Shown piece by piece: positions 56,515-64,000 of a stretch of 64,000 nt of DNA (the first letter of the stretch is position 1; every line of letters begins with the position of its first letter). A program made the position numbers and the translations under genes. The notes beneath the pieces were generated by a model. It was not told where the DNA came from. It did not search any database and saw only the letters and a list, made by a program, of their open reading frames with translations. Source of the stretch: Gammaproteobacteria bacterium (GTDB taxonomy: Bacteria > Pseudomonadota > Gammaproteobacteria > Burkholderiales > Burkholderiaceae_C); contig JAHJWB010000005.1 in assembly GCA_018828125.1 (NCBI GenBank), positions 42,125 to 106,124 of the forward strand, given 5' to 3'.

Positions 56515-57618
56515 ATGCCGGTGCACAGAACTTCCGCATGGCCTTTGGCGCTGATCTACACGGCGCTGATTGTTTTTGCGAGCCTGTTCCCGTTTGATGG
56601 CTGGCGCGCGCAGGGCATCGATCCGCTGGTCTTCTTGCAGGCCCCGCTGCCGCCGCCGTACTGGACCGGGTTTGACGTCACCACCAATATCGTCGGTTAT
56701 GCGCCGCTCGGGTTTTTGCTGGTGCTGGCCATGCTGCGCTCGGGCTGGGAGCGCAGCCCGGTGCTGCTGGCCACGCTGGCTGGCGGGCTGCTGTCACTGC
56801 TGATGGAGTTTGCGCAGATTTATCTGCCCCGGCGTGTTCCGTCTAATCTGGACCTGGTGCTCAACGCCGCAGGCACCCTGGCGGGCGCGTTAAGCGCCGC
56901 GCTGCTGGAGCGGGTGGGTGCCATCGACCGCTGGAGTGACTTTCGGGGCCGATGGTTTGTGGCCGATGCAAGCGGCGCCATGGTGTTGTTGGCGTTGTGG
57001 CCGTTGGCCTTGTTGTTCCCGGCGGCCGTGCCTTTTGGTCTGGGGCAGGTACTGGAGCGGCTGGAGGCGGCACTCATCGAGCTGCTGGCAGACACGCCGT
57101 TTCTGGACTGGTTGCCGCTGCGCGAGAGCGAGCTGTCTCCCCTGTCGCTCAGTGGCGAGCTGCTGTGTGTGGTGCTGGGCCTGCTTATCCCTTGCCTGCT
57201 GGGCTACTGCGTGATCCGGCAGATGGGGCGGCGCGCCTTGTTTTCGCTGGGTGTGGTGGCCATTGGCGTGGCGTTGACCGCGCTATCGGCCGCGCTGAGC
57301 TGGGGACCGGTTCATGCCTGGGAATGGATGGGGTTGCCTGCGCGCGTGGGGGTGTGGGGCGCGCTGGCGCTGGCGCTGTTGTTGATGGGGCTGCCGCGCC
57401 GTGCCTGCGCCGCCGTGTTGCTGCTGGCGCTGGCGTGGCACCTGGCGCTGCTCAACCAGGCGCCCACGAGCGCCTACTTTGCGCAAACGCTGCAGATCTG
57501 GGAGCAAGGCCGCTTCATCCGGTTTTATGGACTGGGTCAATGGCTGGGCTGGCTGTGGCCTTACGTCACGCTGCTGTATGTGGTGCTGCGCCTGTCAAAG
57601 AGAGAAGGCTCCCCCTGA
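56515..57618 (+). CDS. VanZ-like membrane protein
   Basis: A 367-residue polytopic membrane protein. The N-terminal third has the VanZ pattern (LIYTALIVFASLFPFDGW, DVTTNIVGYAPLGFLLVLAM, LMEFAQIYLPRRVPSNLDL). The rest has about six more helices and does not match a family I know. VanZ itself gives low-level teicoplanin resistance, but most homologues have no known role. It follows hemJ by 21 bp, probably on the same transcript. Its last few codons (KREGSP) are part of the G-family repeat. Confidence 0.78.
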   Translation: MPVHRTSAWPLALIYTALIVFASLFPFDGWRAQGIDPLVFLQAPLPPPYWTGFDVTTNIVGYAPLGFLLVLAMLRSGWERSPVLLATLAGGLLSLLMEFAQIYLPRRVPSNLDLVLNAAGTLAGALSAALLERVGAIDRWSDFRGRWFVADASGAMVLLALWPLALLFPAAVPFGLGQVLERLEAALIELLADTPFLDWLPLRESELSPLSLSGELLCVVLGLLIPCLLGYCVIRQMGRRALFSLGVVAIGVALTALSAALSWGPVHAWEWMGLPARVGVWGALALALLLMGLPRRACAAVLLLALAWHLALLNQAPTSAYFAQTLQIWEQGRFIRFYGLGQWLGWLWPYVTLLYVVLRLSKREGSP

Positions 57619-57723
57619 GTCGCCTTCGGCGCTTTCCCCCTCTCTCGCTGCGCGGGAGGGGAACGCACCCGGTGGACTGGCAAGGCCAGATCCACGGGTG
57701 CACTGGCGTTGCGCGCGCCAGTT
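57606..57723 (+). repeat. dispersed G-family repeat, copy 7
   Basis: CCCCCTGAGTCGCCTTCGGC, CGCTTTCCCCCTCTCTCGC, GGGAGGGGAACGCACCC, GGTGGACTGGCAAGGCCAG, ATCCACGGGTGCACTGGCG. Well conserved against copies 2, 3 and 6. It overlaps the end of the VanZ-like gene. Confidence 0.8.
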
Positions 57724-57753
57724 TCACGGCGCGGGGTTCGTAAAATGCCCGGT

Positions 57754-58113
57754 ATGAGCGACACCACCTCCGCACCGGCCGCAGCGCCCGGCTACTACCA
57801 GCGCCACATCTTTTTCTGCCTGAACGACCGCGCCAATGGCGAGGACAGCTGTGCCCACCACAACGCCCAGGCGGGTTTTGACCGCTGCAAGCAGCAGGTC
57901 AAGGCGGCAGGCCTTGCGGGTGCGGGCAAGGTGCGCGTGAACAAGGCCGGTTGCCTGGACCGGTGCGCGGGTGGCCCCGTCGCGGTGGTGTACCCCGAGG
58001 GCACTTGGTACACGTACGTGGATGCAGCCGACATCGATGAGATCGTCGAGTCCCACCTGAAAAACGGCCAGGTGGTGGAACGCCTGGTCACCCCGGCGGA
58101 ACTTGGGCGCTGA
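57754..58113 (+). CDS. thioredoxin-like 2Fe-2S ferredoxin
   Basis: A 119-residue protein of the thioredoxin-like [2Fe-2S] ferredoxin family. The four cluster cysteines are in FFCLNDRANGEDSCAHH and GCLDRCAGGPVAVVYP. Such cytosolic proteins transfer electrons in various systems; the partner is unknown. I chose the Met at 57754. The chain is separate from VanZ by the G-family repeat. An alpha/beta hydrolase gene follows after an A-family repeat. Confidence 0.9.
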   Translation: MSDTTSAPAAAPGYYQRHIFFCLNDRANGEDSCAHHNAQAGFDRCKQQVKAAGLAGAGKVRVNKAGCLDRCAGGPVAVVYPEGTWYTYVDAADIDEIVESHLKNGQVVERLVTPAELGR

Positions 58114-58140
58114 AAGCGCCTCCATCCGTCTCGTTGCAGA

Positions 58141-58200
58141 ATTTTCATGATTTTGGCTGCTGGCGCTTGTCTATCAAGCGCTGATGGCTATCAATTTAGT
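58141..58200 (-). repeat. dispersed A-family repeat, copy 11
   Basis: ttttggctgctggcgcttgt, ctatcaagcgctgatggct, atcaatttagt. It ends 11 bp before the GTG start of the hydrolase gene, so the repeat supplies the hydrolase 5' untranslated region. Confidence 0.85.
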
Positions 58201-58211
58201 AGTAATCCCCA

Positions 58212-58865
58212 GTGAATGCCCAAACCGAACGCCTGACCCTGTCCGGCCCCGCAGGCGCGATCGAGGTCGTGCGCGATGCCGCCACGCTGGCCGACGGCGT
58301 TGCTGCGCCGCGTGGCGTGGCCCTCATTGCGCACCCCCATCCGCTGTTTGGCGGCACGATGGACAACAAGGTCGTGCAGACCCTGGCGCGCGCGTTTGTG
58401 CAATGCGGGTGGACGGCGGTGCGGTTCAACTTTCGCGGGGTGGGCAGTACTGAAGGCGTTTACGACGAAGGCCGGGGCGAGTTGCAGGACCTGCTGGCCG
58501 TCGTCGAGCAGTTCGCGCCTGCCGCCGAAGGCCAGCGCATTGCGCTGGCGGGGTTTTCTTTCGGCGCGTTTGTGACCAGCCACGCGCTGGCCACACTCTG
58601 GCCCCAAGGCCGCGTGGACCATGCCGTGCTGGTCGGCACGGCGGCCAGTCGCTTTACGGTCGCCCCCGTTCCTCCTGAAGCCCACCTGCGCACGCTGGTC
58701 GTGCACGGCGAGCAGGACGACACCGTGCCGCTTTCGTCCGTGATGGACTGGGCCCGGCCCCAGATACTGCCTGTCACAGTCGTCCCGGCTGGGGGGCATT
58801 TCTTTCACGGACAATTGCCGCTTCTGAAAAATTTGGTGGTCCGCCACCTGCAATCGGGCGTCTAA
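58212..58865 (+). CDS. alpha/beta hydrolase (serine-type)
   Basis: A 217-residue alpha/beta hydrolase. The strand-loop ALIAHPHPLFGGTMDNKVV and the nucleophile motif GFSFGAF are diagnostic. The Asp (GEQDDTVP) and His (AGGHFFHG) complete the triad. Related proteins are annotated as dienelactone-hydrolase-like or esterases of unknown substrate. The GTG start follows directly after an A-family repeat; no clear Shine-Dalgarno is visible, so the start is slightly uncertain. D,D-carboxypeptidase follows 78 bp later. Confidence 0.88.
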   Translation: MNAQTERLTLSGPAGAIEVVRDAATLADGVAAPRGVALIAHPHPLFGGTMDNKVVQTLARAFVQCGWTAVRFNFRGVGSTEGVYDEGRGELQDLLAVVEQFAPAAEGQRIALAGFSFGAFVTSHALATLWPQGRVDHAVLVGTAASRFTVAPVPPEAHLRTLVVHGEQDDTVPLSSVMDWARPQILPVTVVPAGGHFFHGQLPLLKNLVVRHLQSGV

Positions 58866-58943
58866 GAGCGCCTGCCCCGCCGCGCTGATCTGCGCTTTTC
58901 CCCCCCCCCATTTTTTCGAGCCTTTCCAGCCCCTTATTGCCCC

Positions 58944-60113
58944 ATGAAACGAATCTTGTCCGCGTTGCGATCTTTGGCCGTCTTTGCTGCGGTGGCACCT
59001 GCCGCCTTCGGGGCACTTGCCCAGGCGCCGCAACCCCCCGAAATCGCCGCGCGCACCTATCTGCTGATGGACATTACCGCCAATCAGGTGCTGGCCGCCA
59101 AGGACATTGATTCGCCCGTTGAGCAGGCGTCGCTGACCAAGCTCATGACCGGCTACCTCGTGTTTGATGCGTTGCGCTCCAAGAAGATCGCGCTGGATCA
59201 AAAGCTGCCCGTCAGCGTGCGTGCCTGGAAGATGCCGGGATCGCGTATGTTCATCGACCCCAAGATGCAGGTGCCGGTCGAAGATCTCATCAAGGGCATG
59301 ATCGTGCAGTCCGGCAACGACGCCACGGTGGCGCTGGCCGAGGGCGTGGGCGGCACTTACGAAAACTTCGTCAAGCTGATGAACGACCAGGCCAAGGCGC
59401 TGGGCATGAATGGCACCAGCTACAAGAACCCCGAAGGCCTGACCGAGCCCGGCCACCTGACCACCGCGCGCGACCTCGCCGTGCTGGCGACGCGGCTGAT
59501 GAAGGACTTCCCGGAGTACATGCACTACTACTCCACCAAGCAGTACAGCTACCCCGGTACCCCGGCATCCAACGGCACCAACCGTAACTCGCTGCTGTTC
59601 CGCGATCCCACCGTGGACGGCCTCAAGACGGGCCACACGGCCGCTGCAGGTTATTGCCTGGTCGCCACGTCCAAGCGCGACTTTCCGGGTGTGGGCCAGC
59701 GCCGCCTGTTGTCCATTGTGCTGGGCGCGGCCAGCGAAAATGCGCGTGCCAACGAAAGCCAGAAGCTGCTGAACTGGGGTTACACGGCGTTTGAAGCCGT
59801 CAAGCTGTTTGAAGCGGGCAACCCCGTGGCCACGCCTGCGCTGTGGAAAGGCACCGCCAACACGCTCAAAATCGGCCGCGAAGAAGCCATCGTGGTCGCC
59901 GTGCCTGCAGGCAGCGCGGGCAAGCTCACCACCCAGATCTCGCGCCCCGACCCGTTGGTGGCGCCGTTCACCAAAGGCCAGTCGATCGGCACTCTGAAGG
60001 TGATGCTGGCCGACCAGGCTGTGGCGGAAGTGCCGCTGGTCGCGCTGGAAGGCGTGGACCAGGCAGGCATTCTGGGCCGCGCCTGGGACGCTATCCGGTT
60101 GTGGATTAAGTAA
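58944..60113 (+). CDS. D-alanyl-D-alanine carboxypeptidase (PBP5/6 type)
   Basis: A 389-residue low-molecular-weight penicillin-binding protein. Signal peptide cleavage is predicted near ALAQA. Active-site motifs are SLTK (63-66), SGN (123-125) and KTG (228-230), the complete serine D,D-peptidase set. The C-terminal domain and an amphipathic anchor (AWDAIRLWIK) are typical of PBP5/6. It removes the terminal D-Ala in the periplasm and limits cross-linking. Context with mrdA 45 kb away is not informative. A G-family repeat follows. Confidence 0.95.
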   Translation: MKRILSALRSLAVFAAVAPAAFGALAQAPQPPEIAARTYLLMDITANQVLAAKDIDSPVEQASLTKLMTGYLVFDALRSKKIALDQKLPVSVRAWKMPGSRMFIDPKMQVPVEDLIKGMIVQSGNDATVALAEGVGGTYENFVKLMNDQAKALGMNGTSYKNPEGLTEPGHLTTARDLAVLATRLMKDFPEYMHYYSTKQYSYPGTPASNGTNRNSLLFRDPTVDGLKTGHTAAAGYCLVATSKRDFPGVGQRRLLSIVLGAASENARANESQKLLNWGYTAFEAVKLFEAGNPVATPALWKGTANTLKIGREEAIVVAVPAGSAGKLTTQISRPDPLVAPFTKGQSIGTLKVMLADQAVAEVPLVALEGVDQAGILGRAWDAIRLWIK

Positions 60114-60126
60114 ATAAGGTTGCAAC

Positions 60127-60220
60127 CCCCTGAGGCGCTGTCGCGCCTTCACCCCTTCTCTCGAATGGCTGCGCCACTCGGGAAGGGGCCGCCCTGGCAC
60201 AGGCCGCGCGCTTTCAACGG
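60127..60220 (+). repeat. dispersed G-family repeat, copy 8
   Basis: CCCCTGAGGCGCTGTCGCGCC, TTCACCCCTTCTCTCG, ACTCGGGAAGGGG, CCGCCCTGGCACAGG. Less complete at its 3' end. It sits between dac and the str operon promoter. Confidence 0.65.
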
Positions 60221-60272
60221 CAATGGGCGCGTTGGCTGACCAGGATCGGCATTCAAGCAGGTGCCGTGCCAC

Positions 60273-60301
60273 TTGCCCATTTCAGGTCTTGCTGCTACAT
60301 T
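60273..60301 (+). promoter_or_regulatory. sigma-70-type promoter of the str operon
   Basis: TTGCCC, 17 bp, TACATT, giving a leader of about 90 nt before rpsL. Two small dyads in the leader (TTCGGAA/TTCCGAA at 60311-60325, TTCGC/GCGAA at about 60338-60352) could form structure. Confidence 0.55.
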
Positions 60302-60397
60302 AGAAGGCTTTTCGGAATTTCCGAAGGGATTCACGTTTTCGCTTTTGGCGAAGCTTGTAGCTTTCACGAAGCAAATTCACGTTTAGGGACGTATTTC

Positions 60398-60775
60398 ATG
60401 CCAACCATCAATCAACTGGTCCGTCAGGGGCGCGAGGTCGAAAAGACCAAGTCCAAAAGCCCTGCGATGGAAAACTCTCCACAGCGCCGCGGCGTGTGCA
60501 CCCGTGTGTACACCACGACGCCTAAAAAGCCTAACTCCGCTCTGCGTAAGGTCGCCAAGGTGCGCCTGACCAACGGTTTTGAGGTCATCTCCTACATCGG
60601 CGGCGAAGGCCACAACCTGCAGGAACACAGTGTGGTGCTGGTTCGTGGCGGTCGTGTCAAGGACTTGCCCGGTGTGCGTTACCACATCGTGCGTGGTTCG
60701 CTCGACTTGCAAGGCGTGAAAGACCGCAAGCAGTCGCGCTCCAAGTACGGTGCCAAGAAGCCAAAGGCTAAATAA
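60398..60775 (+). CDS. rpsL: 30S ribosomal protein S12
   Basis: 125 residues, universally conserved, at the decoding centre of the small subunit. It opens [20 protein letters not shown] and contains [18 protein letters not shown], with wild-type-like Lys at the streptomycin-site positions 43 and 44 region. First gene of rpsL-rpsG-fusA-tuf. Confidence 0.99.
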   Translation: MPTINQLVRQGREVEKTKSKSPAMENSPQRRGVCTRVYTTTPKKPNSALRKVAKVRLTNGFEVISYIGGEGHNLQEHSVVLVRGGRVKDLPGVRYHIVRGSLDLQGVKDRKQSRSKYGAKKPKAK

Positions 60776-60937
60776 GCCCTGGCGGTTGTGTCTCCATCGG
60801 TGTTTGATTCGCCTGGCAGGCGCAGTCAAACGAAGTGACCCCAAGCGCGGATGTTCCGTGTGGGTCGAGTAAGTGGGGTTCTGAATGAATCTCGCGGTGT
60901 CTGAAAAGATGCCAACTGAAGCAATATGAGGTGAAAA

Positions 60938-61411
60938 ATGCCACGTCGTCGCGAAGTCCCCAAACGTGAAATCCTGCCGGATCCCAAGTTCGGCAATGTA
61001 GAGCTGTCCAAATTCATGAACGTGATCATGGAAGGCGGCAAAAAGGCTGTTGCAGAACGCATCATTTACGGTGCCCTGGAACTGATCGAAAAGAAGCACC
61101 CTGATAAAGACCCGCTGGAAGCCTTCACCGTTGCCATCAACAACGTGAAGCCCATGGTTGAAGTGAAGTCCCGCCGTGTGGGCGGTGCTAACTATCAGGT
61201 GCCCGTCGAAGTGCGCCCTGTCCGTCGTCTGGCTCTGTCCATGCGCTGGATTAAGGAAGCGGCCCGCAAGCGTGGTGAAAAGTCGATGGCCCAACGTCTG
61301 GCCAACGAACTGCTCGAAGCCACCGAAGGCCGTGGCGGCGCCATGAAGAAGCGTGACGAAGTGCACCGCATGGCCGAAGCCAACAAGGCATTCAGCCACT
61401 TCCGCTTCTAA
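60938..61411 (+). CDS. rpsG: 30S ribosomal protein S7
   Basis: 157 residues, opening [20 protein letters not shown] and containing the 16S rRNA-binding [16 protein letters not shown] block. S7 nucleates assembly of the 30S head and is a known autoregulator of the str operon in E. coli. It lies 162 bp after rpsL. Confidence 0.99.
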   Translation: MPRRREVPKREILPDPKFGNVELSKFMNVIMEGGKKAVAERIIYGALELIEKKHPDKDPLEAFTVAINNVKPMVEVKSRRVGGANYQVPVEVRPVRRLALSMRWIKEAARKRGEKSMAQRLANELLEATEGRGGAMKKRDEVHRMAEANKAFSHFRF

Positions 61412-61437
61412 GAACGCGGATTTGTCCCATCAGGGCT

Positions 61438-61469
61438 CAAGGCTGCCGGCAATTTTGCCTGCAGCCTTG
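61438..61469 (+). promoter_or_regulatory. intercistronic hairpin between rpsG and fusA
   Basis: Perfect 9-bp stem caaggctgc / gcagccttg with an inner ggca/tgcc pairing, followed by tgttg, not a good T-tract. It may be a processing site or a partial terminator. Confidence 0.5.
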
Positions 61470-61559
61470 TGTTGATTGGGGCAGTCACAAAATAGTCGGG
61501 TCTGGCCTGCAAGATGGGCGCCCCGACCTCACCAATACAAAGATCACCAAGGATCCACC

Positions 61560-63662
<2,103 letters not shown>

Positions 63663-63672
63663 TGGCGCGAAA

Positions 63673-63700
63673 GAAAAGGACTGCCTCGGCAGTCCTTTTC
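63673..63700 (+). terminator. terminator-type hairpin between fusA and tuf
   Basis: Near-perfect stem gaaaaggactgc / gcagtccttttc with a four-base loop. The T-run lies in the 3' arm. It begins 10 bp after the fusA stop and so separates fusA from tuf. Confidence 0.75.
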
Positions 63701-63714
63701 TGGGCGGTTTGAGG

Positions 63715-63775
63715 ATGAGATTGGCCGCTAGCGCTTGCCTGTCAAGCGCTAGTAGCTATGTAAATAGTAGCAAGA
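63715..63775 (+). repeat. dispersed A-family repeat, copy 12 (inside the str operon)
   Basis: ttggccgctagcgcttgcct, gtcaagcgctagtagct, atgtaaatagtagc. A clear copy between the fusA terminator hairpin and tuf. The rest of the 224-bp gap (63776-63886) shows no gene; TTTGGAGA lies before the tuf ATG. Confidence 0.85.
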
Positions 63776-63886
63776 TTCTTGCAATCTGCGACCCGGTGCC
63801 GTCCTGTTGCCCTGTGCGGGGCGAATCAGCAATCGGGTGCAGACGTTAAACCCTGACACAGGCACTGCTCTTTGGAGATTTGAAAA

Positions 63887-64000
63887 ATGGCAAAAGGTAA
63901 ATTCGAACGGACCAAGCCCCACGTCAACGTGGGCACGATCGGCCACGTGGACCATGGCAAGACGACGCTGACGGCGGCCATTGCCACCGTGCTGTCTGCC
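63887..64000 (+). CDS. tuf: elongation factor Tu (cut by window end)
   Basis: The first 38 residues are visible: [20 protein letters not shown], then the G1 motif GHVDHGKT. This is EF-Tu, which delivers aminoacyl-tRNA to the ribosome. The gene continues beyond the window. The upstream hairpin and repeat suggest it has its own promoter in addition to read-through from the str promoter. Confidence 0.98.

Noticed and set aside
56515..57618. Glycopeptide resistance role for the VanZ-like protein
   Set aside because: No vanHAX-type genes are near, gram-negative outer membranes exclude these drugs, and most VanZ-like proteins have no such role.
58191..60272. A 693-codon minus-strand frame antisense to the hydrolase and carboxypeptidase genes
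   Set aside because: It covers two well-supported genes and consists of low-similarity sequence.

Overview
The window looks like a chromosomal segment of a Burkholderiales betaproteobacterium, most likely family Comamonadaceae (Acidovorax or a near relative). The genus is an inference from high G+C, the porin and ABC-transporter types, the mreBCD-mrdA and gatCAB arrangement, and two families of dispersed intergenic repeats of a kind I associate with this family. I see no phage, integrase, transposase, CRISPR array, rRNA or tRNA. About 60 protein genes are packed densely on both strands; the first (glutathione S-transferase) and the last (tuf) are cut by the window ends.

Layout. 1-5.3 kb: GST end, tautomerase and NTF2-like pair, then xthA and an orphan GspE/PilB-type ATPase diverging from pyrE. 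5.3-13.6 kb: gatCAB (minus) diverging from the rod-shape operon mreB-mreC-mreD-mrdA (plus). 13.7-19.7 kb: EamA exporter, DcaP-like porin, a polar amino-acid ABC transporter (ATPase, permease, binding protein) and a TSUP exporter. 20-24 kb: ammonium transporter, small hypotheticals, a GMC oxidoreductase. 24.3-28.1 kb: a four-gene MCE (Mla-type) lipid transport operon. 28.2-33.2 kb: NDH-2 dehydrogenase and a DUF1800/DUF1501 pair. 33.5-36.4 kb: CsbD protein, a Lys-rich periplasmic Cys-pair protein, a hemerythrin and a GAF-GGDEF cyclase. 36.5-44.1 kb: creB, creC and creD, with an opposite-strand cassette (discoidin/di-heme oxidoreductase plus small membrane protein) between creC and creD. 44.2-48.3 kb: MarC protein, SDR, dienelactone hydrolase, amidohydrolase, DUF72. 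48.4-51.7 kb: two-component system diverging from a porin. 51.9-60.1 kb: Sel1-like protein, CorA, hemB, a candidate small RNA, hemJ, VanZ, a 2Fe-2S ferredoxin, an alpha/beta hydrolase and a D,D-carboxypeptidase. 60.3-64 kb: the str operon rpsL-rpsG-fusA-tuf.

The most unusual structure is in the non-coding layer. An imperfect palindromic A+T-rich element of about 50-60 bp (family A, 12 copies) and a G+C-rich element of about 80-120 bp (family G, 8 copies) punctuate the region. Family A also enters genes: it encodes most of the signal peptide of two unrelated exported proteins, adds a surface-type insert to NDH-2, and lies inside the creBC, gatAB and str operons. Other candidates are a promoter-hairpin-terminator unit between hemB and hemJ that looks like a roughly 100-nt small RNA with a CCUCC loop; two tandem CreB-tag-like repeats plus a Shine-Dalgarno-sequestering hairpin ahead of creD; divergent xthA and pyrE start codons only 10 bp apart; and an orphan minus-strand terminator upstream of the ammonium transporter.

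Most proteins are recognisable families. The regulatory elements are readings of sequence only and have not been tested by folding programs, database searches or expression data.
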